A DNA stretch of 64,000 nt from Akkermansia muciniphila (GCA_945865375.1 CAMBEJ010000005.1:16727-80726); one strand, 5' to 3'. Shown: positions 53,411-61,778, counted from the stretch's first letter. Made by a program: numbers and translations. Notes: generated by a model not told the origin, from the sequence alone.

Positions 53411-53614
53411 AACTCCAATGAGGACAGTGCCTACATCGGCCACTGTCCCGATCTCTTCCCGTTCGGAGGCGTTTGTCATGGGGCCACGCCGGTCGAGGCC
53501 TTCACCAAACTTTGTGAGATTGTCGAGGACACGGTTCTCACTGCGAATCAACAGGGCATCCCTTTGCCATCTGCGAACACGCGTCCCATGCGCGAGCTTG
53601 AATCAGTGGCGTGA
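53411..53614 (+). pseudogene. HicB-like antitoxin fragment without start codon
   Basis: In the frame of 53411 the sequence reads SAYIGHCPDLFPFGGVCHGATPVEAFTKLCEIVEDTVLTANQQGIPLPSANTRPMRELESVA-stop. The GHCPDL...HGxTPxEA pattern is that of HicB-type partial RNase H fold antitoxins. No ATG, GTG or TTG precedes the conserved part before an upstream stop, so the first about ten residues are lost or frameshifted. No hicA is seen next to it. The ORF track lists only other frames here. Confidence 0.6.
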
Positions 53615-53740
53615 TCCAAGCGGTCAGCCGTGGCCCCCATTGGGTCTAACAATCGACAAGGGGTGAATCCTCATCCTATCCGGAGCGACTTGTGATGTAG
53701 CCCGTCTCCCCTTGTTTTGCCCAGCAGATGCGACACGTAG

Positions 53741-53863
53741 CTGGCGCTGCCTATCCCGAACCTGTTCTTCGTCGGCGGCTCGGTGAACCCCGGCGGCGGC
53801 ATGCCGAGGGTCGTGCTCTGCGGCCAGAACGTCGCCAACAAAGTCGTCGCCTGGGACAAGTGA
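53741..53863 (+). pseudogene. C-terminal fragment of a CrtI-like FAD oxidoreductase
   Basis: After a TAG at 53738-53740 the frame encodes [36 protein letters not shown]-stop. This is the conserved C-terminal FAD-binding segment of phytoene desaturase-like proteins ([16 protein letters not shown]). The other 450 or so residues are absent. It marks a deletion junction at the left side of the 54-61 kb cassette. Confidence 0.65.
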
Positions 53864-53946
53864 TCAACTCTCCGTCTGCCGGGCGATTTGCCGGATGAGC
53901 CGCTGAAGGTCAGGTGGTAAAGTGGATCAAGATTTCGGCGCGCAGT

Positions 53947-54846
53947 TCAATCCTTCATCATTACGCGTGCCTGGCTGGTGATCAGCGCCACGGCGGGATG
54001 CGCGATGCGGCGCTCGGCGGTGATGGCGTGGAACTGCACGCGGCATTTCTCGGTCCGGCCGATGGCCTGAAAACCGTAGTGCCCCAACGCGTCGTTCACC
54101 GCCACGCTGGGCAGGGCGATGAACCCGCGCCCTTCGGCGGCCATCACTTTCATGAGCGCGAGGTCTTCAAACTCCGCCACGATCCGTGGCCGGAGGTGTT
54201 GCTCGCGAAACCACGTTTGCAAGGCGCGGCGTAGGCTCGTGTTCTCCGTCGGCAACAGTGCGGGCGCGTCGTTAAGTGACTGGGGAAAATTACGCTTCAG
54301 TTTCTCGGCGAGTGTTTTCTCGGTGCAGAACGTCGTGCCGGTTTCGCCGAGCGAATGGTTGTAGGTCTTGAAGTTGGTGCTGCTGGACGCGGGTTCGTCG
54401 GCAAGGACGATGTCGAGCCGGTGCGCGGCGAGTTGCGCGAGCATGTCCTCCATCTTGCCCTCGCGGCAGATGACGTGCGCGGTCTGCGACATGGCGAAGA
54501 CAGGTTTCAGAATTTCGTTCGTCACGAGCTTGGGGAAGGAATCCGCCACGCCCACACAAAACCGCAATACCTTCGCGCCGGGACGCTGCTTGACGGCGTT
54601 CATCAGCTCGCGACCGAGCGCGAAGATTTCCTCGGCTTAGCCGAAGACGACGCGCCCGGCGGCGGTGAGTTTGTTGTTGCGGCCGTCGCGCTGGAAAAGC
54701 TTTTCACCGAACGCAGATTCCAGTTCGCGAATCTGTTCCGAGATCGAGGGCTGGGAGACGTGAAGCTTCTCGGCGGCGCGGGCAAGGCTGCCTTCCTTCG
54801 CCACGGTCCAGAAGTAACGCAGGTGGTGATAATTAAGGTATTCTAT
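53947..54846 (-). pseudogene. nhaR: NhaR-like LysR regulator with lost start codon and internal TAA
   Basis: The frame from 54846 reads EYLNYHHLRYFWTVAKEG, a LysR helix-turn-helix (AARAEKLHVSQPSISEQIRELE-like region) and a substrate domain (LRFCVGVADSFPKLVTNEILKPVF, LLPTENTSLRRALQTWF, PRIVAEFEDLALMKVMAAEGRGF). This closely follows NhaR, the Na+-responsive activator. The first codon is ATA where ATG is expected and no other start precedes it after the upstream TGA. Codon 70 (54637-54639) is TAA in VVFG-stop-AEEIF, where relatives have Tyr. The remaining 230 codons are clean. The tracked ORF from MNAVKQRPG keeps only the effector domain. It is oriented away from the membrane operon. Confidence 0.72.
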
Positions 54847-55002
54847 CGTCGCTCAAGGATGCTTCGGATTAACCTAATTGTCCATTCGGAAACGCGTATT
54901 AGTCGCCTGCCACCGCCGCGCCTATCGTTCACCGTTTGCGACCGGGCAGGCGCTGGCTCACGTGAGCAGCCTGGCGGCGGACGAGAAAACGAAAGGCAAA
55001 TT

Positions 55003-55328
55003 ATGATACGGATTTTGTTCATCGGCACGATGGCGCTCTCGCTTTGGGCGATGTGGCGGGTCAAGTCGGTTTACAAACGCTACAGCCAGGGCGTGGTCCG
55101 CTCCGGCCTGACCGCCGCACCAAGCTCATTCCGATCAGCTCCGGAGAGGCCATTGTGAATGTGATCCCCGAAAGCGTGGACGTGGAGCGAGTGCACTACG
55201 AACTCAAGGACCGCCCTCTGCATGTCACGCAGGCTAAAACGCACGGTCATGGCATCGCCGAATACTGCCGGGGCGTGGACGCGGTTCACCGCTGCACAAT
55301 TGAATTCGGAAACACCCTCACCTCATGA
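55003..55328 (+). pseudogene. Frameshifted small gene before the TerB-like gene
   Basis: MIRILFIGTMALSLWAMWRVKSVYKRYSQGV resembles the membrane-anchored N-terminus of neutral zinc metallopeptidases (PF04298 type). After about 40 codons the sense appears to move to another frame, which reads KLIPISSGEAIVNVIPESVDVERVHYELKDRPLHV and ends overlapping the TerB-like ATG (ATGA). The second part is not recognised and lacks the HExxH of the peptidase. It is either a hybrid relic or two small ORFs. Confidence 0.35.
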
Positions 55329-56263
55329 ATCCCACCGAAAAAGAATCCATCCTCACCGTGGCCCTGATGGCGGGCTTCGCCGACGGCGTGAAAAATGACG
55401 CTGAACGCGCGGAATTGAAGCGCATCACGCAAAGCCTCCCGCAGGACGGCGTGCAGCCCGCCGCGCTTTATCAACGTGTGTTGCTCAAACAGGTCACGCT
55501 GACGCAGGCCGCCGCGTCGCTGCAGGCACCGGAACTCCGTCAACTCGCCTACGAGATGGCCGTGTGCGTGTGCGATGCCGATGGCGCGAAGACGGACGCC
55601 GAGAAAAGTTTTCTGACCGACCTGCGCCGGGAGCTGCAACTCGATCCGGCGGCGACGGCTTTCTTTGAACGTTCCGCCGACGCACTGGCCGTCGAGCCGC
55701 TGGCCTCGGGCAGTGTTCGGGCGACCAGCGCCCCGCCCACCGACGCCGATGCCGAGGTGGACCGGATGATTTTGAACTATGCCATTCTCAACGGCGCGCT
55801 GGAATTGATGCCGGAATCACTCGCCACCATGGCCATCATTCCGCTGCAAATGAAGATGGTCTATCGCATCGGTAAACAACAGGGCCATGAACTCGACCGC
55901 GGCCACATCAAAGAACTCGCCGCCACCGCAGGTTTGGGCCTGACCTCACAGGTCGTCGAAGGTTACGCGCGCAAACTGCTCGGCGGGCTGTTGGGAGAAG
56001 TCGGTGGCGGCATGGGCAAGTCTGTTGGCAAACAAGTCGCGAGTTCCGCCATGTCCTTTGCCAGCACTTGGGCGCTTGGTAAAATGGCCGGGCAATACTA
56101 CTCGGGCGGTCGGAAACTCTCCGCCATCGAGATGCGTCAACTTTTCACCTCGCTCACGGATCAGGCGCGCGACTTGCATGCCAACTACGCGAGCGCCATC
56201 CACGATAAGGCCGGCTCCCTAAATCTTACCCAGCTTTTGCCAATCATTCGGGGGCAACAATGA
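55325..56263 (+). CDS. TerB-like / DUF697-like protein
   Basis: A 312-residue protein. The N-terminal about 115 residues are TerB-like helices with the acidic DAD/ND-E pattern (LMAGFADGVKNDAERAELKRI, VCVCDADGAKTDAEKSFLTDL). After an Ala/Pro linker comes a segment with hydrophobic helices (ILNYAILNGALELMPESLATMAIIPLQMKMVYRIGKQQG, AATAGLGLTSQVVEGYARKLLGGLLGEVGGGMG) like DUF697/YcjF, a family linked to membranes and GTPases. TerB binds calcium and works with TerC in tellurite/stress resistance. A TerC gene follows about 240 bases downstream, which supports the assignment. It is the first complete gene of the membrane cassette. Confidence 0.75.
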   Translation: MNPTEKESILTVALMAGFADGVKNDAERAELKRITQSLPQDGVQPAALYQRVLLKQVTLTQAAASLQAPELRQLAYEMAVCVCDADGAKTDAEKSFLTDLRRELQLDPAATAFFERSADALAVEPLASGSVRATSAPPTDADAEVDRMILNYAILNGALELMPESLATMAIIPLQMKMVYRIGKQQGHELDRGHIKELAATAGLGLTSQVVEGYARKLLGGLLGEVGGGMGKSVGKQVASSAMSFASTWALGKMAGQYYSGGRKLSAIEMRQLFTSLTDQARDLHANYASAIHDKAGSLNLTQLLPIIRGQQ

Positions 56264-56502
56264 GCGTTGGGCGAACCGCCAAGCCTCTTGCTGCTGAAGT
56301 GACGGAGCAACCGAACGCAGCCCTCAGCAACAATTTGGCGAGGGCTCACCGGGCCGAGTCGCCCACGCCCGCTTTTCGTGCCGGTCGGATCGCCGGCGAA
56401 CCGGCTCTCTGAAAACACTTCGGATTAAACTAACGGACGCTTCTAAACTACCGATTCGTCATCCGGCGCCCGGCTGCTAACTTGAGCGCGATTAACGAAT
56501 CT

Positions 56503-57477
56503 ATGACTGAATCAATCTGGCTTTGGGTCGGTTTCAATGTGTTCGTCCTCGCGATGCTCGCGCTGGACCTCGGCGTGTTTCATCGCAAGGCGCACGTCGT
56601 GTCGCTCAAGGAATCCCTCACCTGGACTTTCGTCTGGATCGGGCTGGCGCTGGTCTTCAACGGGGGCGTATGGCACTACGCCGGCTCGACAAAGGCGCTG
56701 GAGTTCTTCACCGGCTATCTCATCGAGAAATCGTTGAGCGTGGACAACGTGTTCGTCTTCGCGCTGTTGTTCTCGTATTTCGCCGTGCGACCGCTGTTTC
56801 AACACAAGGTGCTGTTCTGGGGCATCCTCGGCGCACTGATCATGCGGGCCATCATGATCGTCTTGGGCGCGGCGCTCATCGCCAAGTTCTCGTGGATCAT
56901 CTACGCGTTCGGCGGCTTCCTGATCCTCACCGGCATCAAGATGATCGTGAAGCGCGAGGAGGAGATTCATCCCGAGCGCAACCCGGTGGTCAAATGGTTC
57001 AAGCGGCTCATGCCCGTCACACCGGATTATCGCGGGGACAAATTCTTCGTGCGCGAAAACGGCATCCGCATGGCCACGCCGCTGTTCGTGGTGCTGTTGC
57101 TGGTGGAAATCTCGGACGTGATCTTCGCCGTGGACTCGATCCCGGCGATCTTCGCGGTTACGAAAGACCCGTTCATCGTCTATACCTCGAACGTGTTCGC
57201 GATCCTCGGGCTGCGCTCGCTCTACTTTGCGCTCGCCGGCGTGATGGACAAGTTCCATTACCTCAAGATCGGCCTGGGCGTGGTGCTGACGTTCGTGGGC
57301 GTAAAGATGATCCTCGCGCACACGGCGTGGAAGATTGACACGCTTGTGTCGCTCGGCGTGATCGTGCTGATCCTCGCGACATCCGTGGTTATGTCGCTGC
57401 TCCGGCCAAAGAAGGCAAAGCATGTCGTTCCCAGCCCCGGTCCGGGCGTGTTGAAAGTCGAACCTCGCGATCCATGA
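56503..57477 (+). CDS. TerC-family membrane protein
   Basis: A 325-residue integral membrane protein with seven or more helices. TerC hallmarks: FNVFVLAMLALDLGVFHRKAHVVSLKESL, FTGYLIEKSLSVDNVFVFALLFSYF and LLLVEISDVIFAVDSIPAIFAVTKDPFIVYTSNVFAILGLRSLYFAL; the conserved acidic residues in EKSLSVDN and EISDVIFAVDS are present. Members export Mn2+ or protect metalloproteins outside the membrane. Start MTESIW (56503) chosen over the TTG at 56482. The stop overlaps the start of the ion-channel gene (ATGA). I looked for a yybP-ykoY manganese riboswitch upstream and did not see one. Confidence 0.93.
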   Translation: MTESIWLWVGFNVFVLAMLALDLGVFHRKAHVVSLKESLTWTFVWIGLALVFNGGVWHYAGSTKALEFFTGYLIEKSLSVDNVFVFALLFSYFAVRPLFQHKVLFWGILGALIMRAIMIVLGAALIAKFSWIIYAFGGFLILTGIKMIVKREEEIHPERNPVVKWFKRLMPVTPDYRGDKFFVRENGIRMATPLFVVLLLVEISDVIFAVDSIPAIFAVTKDPFIVYTSNVFAILGLRSLYFALAGVMDKFHYLKIGLGVVLTFVGVKMILAHTAWKIDTLVSLGVIVLILATSVVMSLLRPKKAKHVVPSPGPGVLKVEPRDP

Positions 57478-58331
57478 GCGCGTTGATCAGACAAATCGTC
57501 GGGGCGAAACTGTTCCACCACTCCATCGTGGCGGTGATTTTACTCGCCGGGGTGGTGGCCGGCCTAGAGACCAGTCCGGCCATGCTGGAGCGGCACGGTA
57601 CGTTCCTGTTCGGGCTGGACAAGTTCATCCTCGGCGTGTTCATCGTCGAAGCGTTGCTCAAGATGGCCGCGCAGGGGCGTCAGCCCTGGCGCTACTTTGC
57701 CGACGGCTGGAACGTGTTCGACTTCCTGATCATCGTGATTTGTTTGTTTCCCGTGGGCGGGCCGTTCGCGGCGGTCCTGCGACTGGCGCGGGCGTTGCGC
57801 TTGCTGCGGCTCGTGAGCGCGTTGCCCAAACTGCAATTGCTGGTCGGTGCGCTGCTCAAAAGTTTGTCCGCGATGGGCTACGTGAGCCTGCTGCTCGCGT
57901 TGTTGTTCTATATTTACGCGGTGGTGGGCATTCAGTTCTTCGGGAAGACCGACCCGGCTCATTTCGGCTCGTTCGGCACCACATTCCTCACGCTGTTCCG
58001 GCTCGTGACCCTCGACAACTGGGCGGATATTCTCAATTTGCAGCTGGCGCAGTCCCCGGCGATCAAGGTCGCGATTTATTTTGTCTCCTTCATCGTGTTC
58101 GGCACGATGATCATCCTGAACCTGTTCATCGGTATCATTATGAACAGCATGGCCGAGGCGCACGCGGAGCAGGCGAACCAGACTGCTGAGAAAAACGCCG
58201 CGGGCTCCGACGCGTTCGCCCGCCTCGAGCAGGTCTCCAAAAGCCTGGCCGAACTTCAGTCCGCGCTGGCCGGCTTGCGGCACCAACTCGAAACCGACCG
58301 CCGCCCCTCAGCTCCCGAAAGCAAACCATGA
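57474..58331 (+). CDS. One-domain voltage-gated cation channel
   Basis: A 285-residue single-domain channel like bacterial NavBac proteins, which form tetramers. S1-S4 occupy residues 10-130; the voltage sensor is FAAVLRLARALRLLRLVSALPKL with four or five Arg spaced by three. S5 is LLKSLSAMGYVSLLLALLFYIYAVVGIQFF and the pore loop/filter is FLTLFRLVTLDNWADIL. NavBac filters have TLESW, so the Glu is replaced by Asp, which may alter Na+/Ca2+ selectivity. S6 is VSFIVFGTMIILNLFIGIIMNSM, followed by a C-terminal coiled coil (EQVSKSLAELQSALAGLRHQLE). Four-base overlaps couple it to terC and to the ExoD gene. Confidence 0.9.
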   Translation: MSALIRQIVGAKLFHHSIVAVILLAGVVAGLETSPAMLERHGTFLFGLDKFILGVFIVEALLKMAAQGRQPWRYFADGWNVFDFLIIVICLFPVGGPFAAVLRLARALRLLRLVSALPKLQLLVGALLKSLSAMGYVSLLLALLFYIYAVVGIQFFGKTDPAHFGSFGTTFLTLFRLVTLDNWADILNLQLAQSPAIKVAIYFVSFIVFGTMIILNLFIGIIMNSMAEAHAEQANQTAEKNAAGSDAFARLEQVSKSLAELQSALAGLRHQLETDRRPSAPESKP

Positions 58332-58999
58332 TGCCCCTCGAACCCGCCATCGCACCCAACCTCGCCACCGGCCTCGTTGACCTCCGCCCGCCGGTGATGA
58401 AGCGCACCCTCTCGAGCCAGCTTGCCCGGCTGGCCGCCGGCTTTGCGGACCGCCCGGTTCGGCTGGGGGAACTGATTGATGTGCTCCAACTCCGCGGCTA
58501 CGACGCGTTGTTGATCTTCCTCGCGTTCCCGTTCATCACGCCGGTGCCGCTGCCGGGCTTCTCCTCACTTTTCGGAACGATCATCGCCCTGTTGGGATTG
58601 CGCATGGCGCTGGCACAAAGGCCTTGGGTGCCGGAACGCATCAAGGCCCACGTCCTCCCCGCGCGTTTTCTGCCGAAGCTGCTGCTCGTCACGAGCCGGA
58701 TGTTTGGTCGCTTGGAAAAGCTGCTGAAGCCCCGCCTGTTCTATCCCGAATATCCGGCCACCTTTCAGCGCACGAGTGGGGTCATCATCTTTCTCTGCGG
58801 ATTGCTGCTCCTGCTGCCGCTGCCCGTGCCGTTCAGCAACGCCTTTCCGGCCCTCACCATCATCCTGCTCGCCGCCGCCGGTTTGGAACGCGACGGCGCG
58901 GTATTTATCGCCGGCTGCGTCCAGTTCGTGCTGTGCCTCGGCTTTTTCATCCTGTTGGGCTTGGGCGGTTCCGAAGTGTGGCAACGGTTCTTCAACTAG
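58328..58999 (+). CDS. ExoD family membrane protein
   Basis: A 223-residue ExoD-like protein with four to five hydrophobic helices. The N-terminal soluble part SSQLARLAAGFADRPVRLGELIDVLQLRGYDALLIFLAFPFITPVPLPGFSSLFGTIIALLGLRMAL contains the family pattern LGELxxxLxxRGxxxLLLxLxxPxxxPxP-G. The second half has FLCGLLLLLPLPVPFSNAFPALTIILLAAAGLERDG. ExoD affects exopolysaccharide synthesis and alkaline tolerance in rhizobia, so it fits with the cation-handling neighbours. It overlaps the channel gene by four bases; the DUF3311 gene follows after ten bases. Confidence 0.88.
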   Translation: MMPLEPAIAPNLATGLVDLRPPVMKRTLSSQLARLAAGFADRPVRLGELIDVLQLRGYDALLIFLAFPFITPVPLPGFSSLFGTIIALLGLRMALAQRPWVPERIKAHVLPARFLPKLLLVTSRMFGRLEKLLKPRLFYPEYPATFQRTSGVIIFLCGLLLLLPLPVPFSNAFPALTIILLAAAGLERDGAVFIAGCVQFVLCLGFFILLGLGGSEVWQRFFN

Positions 59000-59009
59000 A
59001 GGATTCTCC

Positions 59010-59255
59010 ATGAAAAAAACAATCCCCCTCACCCTCCTCGTGTTCGTTGTTTATGCGTTGCACCAGGATTTCTGGAACTGGAAGCAAGCCGAGCCACTGC
59101 TCTCCGGCTTCATGCCCATCGGTCTGGCGTATCACGCCGGCTATTCCGGCGTGGCCGCCCTGGTCATGGTCGTCTTCGTGAAGTTCGCCTGGCCCGCGCA
59201 TTTGGAAAATGTTGAACCGTATCGCGCGGACAACAAGACGGAGGCCAAACGATGA
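59010..59255 (+). CDS. DUF3311 small membrane protein
   Basis: An 81-residue protein with two helices (LTLLVFVVYALHQDFWNWKQAEPLLSGFMPIGLAYHAGYSGVAALVMVVFVKFAWP). PxxxxGFMPIGLAYHAGYS is the DUF3311 signature; these proteins are usually encoded next to a sodium:solute symporter and are thought to be its accessory subunit. The start MKKTIPLT has AGAGGA upstream. The stop overlaps the symporter ATG. The tracked ORF starts in another gene upstream and is not used. Confidence 0.85.
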   Translation: MKKTIPLTLLVFVVYALHQDFWNWKQAEPLLSGFMPIGLAYHAGYSGVAALVMVVFVKFAWPAHLENVEPYRADNKTEAKR

Positions 59256-60901
59256 TCCCGGCCCTCGTGGTCTTTGCCTACCTCGCCGTCATTCTCTACA
59301 TCGGCATCTTTGCCTTCCGCAAGGGCAAGGCCACGAGCGAAGATTACTTCGTCGCCAGCCGCTCGCTCGGGCCTTACGTCTTCCTGCTCTCGCTCTTTGG
59401 CACCAACATGACGGCCTTCGCCATTCTCGGCAGCTCGGGCCTCGCCTACCAACGCGGCATTGGTGTTTACGGACTGATGGCCTCGGCGTCGGGACTCGTC
59501 ATTCCGCTGAGCATCTTTTTCATCGGCACGCGGCTGTGGGCCTTGGGCAAACGCTTCGGGCACATGACGCAAGTGCAGTTCTTTCGTGATCGTTGGGAAT
59601 GTTCTTTCATCGGCACCGTCCTCTTTGCGCTGACGGCTGTGATGCTCGTGCCCTACATCATCATCGGGATGATGGGCGGGGGCCATACGCTCGAAACCCT
59701 GACGACGGTGAATGATGCCGCAAGCAACTCCGTGATGATCGAGGTGCTGCGGAACGGACAGACGATCCTCGAACCCAAGCATTGGATCAGCTACGAGCTG
59801 GGCAGCGCCATCGTGGCCGTGGTGGTGATGAGTTACGTCTTCTTCGGCGGCATGCGCGGCACGGCCTGGGTGAATGCATTTCAAACCGTGATGTTCCTCA
59901 CTTTCGGCACGCTCGCCTTTGTGCTCATCGCAAAAAATCTCGGCGGGTTCGACCACATCGTCGAACGGCTCGCGGCCAATCCGAAGACCGAGGGCCTGCT
60001 CACGCGCGCCCGCATTTCGCAGCAGGAATTCTTCAGTTACACCTTCATCCCGCTCTCGGCCATCATGTTTCCGCACATCGCCATCATGTGCATGACGGCG
60101 GAGAAAGTGACCGCGTTCAAGAAGACCGTCATTTTTTACCCGCTCTGTATCGCCGCCATCTGGCTGCCGAGCGTCTTCCTCGGACTCGTGGCGGCGGATC
60201 AATTCCCCGGTCTCAAACCCGGCGAGTCGGATGATGTGATCCTCCGCCTGCTCACCGCGAACACCGGTGTCGTGGTGGCGGGCTTCCTTGGCGCGGCCAT
60301 CATGGCGTGCGTGATGGCGACCGACTCCCAAATCCTCGCCCTCGGCACGATGTTCACCAAGGACATCGTGTCCTATTACGCCGGCGCGGAACGCTTCAGC
60401 GAAGCGACGGTGGTGTGGACCGGACGCGCCTTCGTCGTGACCATCACGGTCGTCGCCTACTTCATCGCGCTGGCGCTGGAGGACAAGGCAGGCATCTTCG
60501 AACTCGCCATCCGCTTCGCCTTCTCGGGCTTCGCGGCGCTGGCGCCCGTCATGTTGGCGGCGCTCTTCTGGAAACGCAGCACCAAGTGGGGCGCGCTGGC
60601 GGCCGCGCTGTGGGTCGCCGGGACGATGGCCGGGTCGTGGTATCTCTATGAAATGTCCGCTGGCCTCGCGCCGAAACCCGGCCAGTCGTTCGTGCAAATC
60701 TTCCCGGTCCTGGGCGACCTGTTCCTGCGCAGCCCCGGCAACGTCCTGGTCTATGGTTTCCTGCCGGTGATGCCGATGGTGCTCGGCTCGGCGTTCTTCA
60801 TGGGCATCGTTTCGCTCCTAACCAAAGCCCCGAGTCGGGCGACGTTGGAGAAATATTTTCCGGCAAACGCCGACTCCCCGACCGCCCGGCAAACCAAATA
60901 A
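59252..60901 (+). CDS. Sodium:solute symporter (SSS/SLC5 family)
   Basis: A 549-residue transporter with about 13 helices. Family landmarks: FRKGKATSEDYFVASRSLGPYVFLLSLFGTNMTAFAILGSSGLAYQRGIGVYGL (helix 1-2), YVFFGGMRGTAWVNAFQTVMF (GGMRGTxWxxxxQ), AALALE and PVMLAALFWKRSTKWGALAAALWVAGTMAG. It uses the Na+ gradient to import a solute; pairing with DUF3311 is seen in monocarboxylate permease-like systems, so a small organic acid is a reasonable guess. It is the last gene of the operon and overlaps DUF3311 by four bases. No terminator was recognised before the MITE-like element at 61.1 kb. Confidence 0.92.
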   Translation: MIPALVVFAYLAVILYIGIFAFRKGKATSEDYFVASRSLGPYVFLLSLFGTNMTAFAILGSSGLAYQRGIGVYGLMASASGLVIPLSIFFIGTRLWALGKRFGHMTQVQFFRDRWECSFIGTVLFALTAVMLVPYIIIGMMGGGHTLETLTTVNDAASNSVMIEVLRNGQTILEPKHWISYELGSAIVAVVVMSYVFFGGMRGTAWVNAFQTVMFLTFGTLAFVLIAKNLGGFDHIVERLAANPKTEGLLTRARISQQEFFSYTFIPLSAIMFPHIAIMCMTAEKVTAFKKTVIFYPLCIAAIWLPSVFLGLVAADQFPGLKPGESDDVILRLLTANTGVVVAGFLGAAIMACVMATDSQILALGTMFTKDIVSYYAGAERFSEATVVWTGRAFVVTITVVAYFIALALEDKAGIFELAIRFAFSGFAALAPVMLAALFWKRSTKWGALAAALWVAGTMAGSWYLYEMSAGLAPKPGQSFVQIFPVLGDLFLRSPGNVLVYGFLPVMPMVLGSAFFMGIVSLLTKAPSRATLEKYFPANADSPTARQTK

Positions 60902-61317
60902 ACTGCGCCGGCCCCGCCTACACAGAGGGCAGGTTTGCTCATGCGAGCGCGGTCTATTTCGGGCACGGGGTTGCGGTCGTGGCCGGGTGAAAGTGACCAA
61001 CGTCCCGGTTCGTGATAAAACAGTCAATGCTTGAATACCCCATAGAATCAGGCATATGTGAACTGCATCGGCGGGGAAATCTGGCCGATTCCGACCCGCT
61101 AAATTCAAGGGGTCAAACTCAGGGTTGATTCAAGAAAACGGAGCGCCGGCTTCCAGCCGGCTTTGCTTCACGGATCCGCCGGTCGCGCTCCCAAGCCGAT
61201 TGGAAATCGGCGCTCCGTCCCGTCCGGCTGGGCGGCAGCTGTTTTCTTGAATCAGCCCTGGGTCAAACTAGAGTCCAGCCTTGACCGCTTGCCGTATTCC
61301 CATATCCTCACCCATAC
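60902..61317. other. Spacer with MITE-like element and TA promoter region
   Basis: No gene is supported. It holds the 141-bp element at 61120-61260 inserted into a REP-like end sequence, and the upstream region of the decayed VapBC pair. Confidence 0.5.
61120..61260. mobile_element. MITE-like element with 20-bp inverted ends and 9-bp target duplication
   Basis: The left end CAGGGTTGATTCAAGAAAAC (61120-61139) and the right end 61241-61260 are inverted repeats with one mismatch. GGTCAAACT immediately flanks both sides (61111-61119 and 61261-61269), a perfect 9-bp direct repeat as left by a transposase. The interior carries hairpins of the GGAGCGCCGGCTTCCAGCCGGC type and has no coding capacity. 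The target itself is a REP-like end (61103-61119) related to 10103-10119. Confidence 0.75.
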
Positions 61318-61577
61318 ATGAAGACCACCCTTGAATTGCCGGACAACCTGCTCCTCGAGGCCAAGGCGGTGGCGGCCCGCCGTCGCACCACGTTCAAAGC
61401 AATGATCGAGCACGCGTTGCGCCGGGAGATCGCGCCCGCCCCCCTTCCCAACTGAAGGCTGGCGACCTGCACGAGGCGGGACCGCTTGGCATCCTTTCCC
61501 TGAAGCGCCGGGGTGCCAAGGTCACATCCGAGTCGATTTACCGACGGCTGGAGGAGGAGGATTTGGAGCGGCCCTGA
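61318..61577 (+). pseudogene. VapB-type antitoxin with frameshift
   Basis: MKTTLELPDNLLLEAKAVAARRRTTFKAMIEHALRREIAP is the DNA-binding half of an RHH-type VapB antitoxin. The frame ends at TGA 61453-61455, but another frame continues the family's C-terminus: GILSLKRRGAKVTSESIYRRLEEEDLERP-stop. A frameshift near 61450 therefore separates the DNA-binding and toxin-binding parts. The 45-residue N-terminal product could still bind the operator. Confidence 0.65.
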
Positions 61578-61583
61578 TCCGCC

Positions 61584-61778
61584 ATGTTTCTGATCGACGC
61601 CCACATCCTCATTGCCCTCGGCGACGCCGACCATGTCCACCATGGCCGAGCCTTGCGCTTTTTTGAGAAGCATGCCGTCACCTTAGGCTGAGCCACCTGT
61701 CCGCTCACCGAAAATGCGTTCCTGCGCCTTCAGCAAAGTTGGACAGTCGCCCGGCGGTCTGTCATCCTCCAGCCATGA
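61584..61778 (+). pseudogene. VapC-type PIN toxin, nonsense mutation and truncation
   Basis: MFLIDAHILIALGDADHVHHGRALRFFEKHAVTLG is the start of a PIN-domain RNase (first acidic residue in LIDAH). TGA follows at codon 36 where the family has Trp, and the frame continues as ATCPLTENAFLRLQ, the next conserved block with its Glu. It then runs out after 28 codons, so the second half of the domain is missing. The toxin is dead, together with its frameshifted antitoxin. Confidence 0.65.

Noticed and set aside
56264-56502. yybP-ykoY-type manganese riboswitch before terC
   Set aside because: The position would be sensible, but I could not find the conserved loop sequences of that motif; only GC-rich inverted segments are present.
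59141-60697. 518-codon minus-strand ORF opposite the sodium symporter
   Set aside because: Its composition (His, Arg, Asp, Glu rich, no hydrophobic core) is typical of the antisense of a membrane protein gene.
2344-61691. TGA read as tryptophan, because two genes (RAYT codon 49, VapC codon 36) have TGA at expected Trp positions
   Set aside because: Many intact genes here, including the ABC exporter and the amidase, end in TGA followed by non-coding sequence, and Trp is written TGG throughout. The two cases lie in decaying mobile or TA genes.
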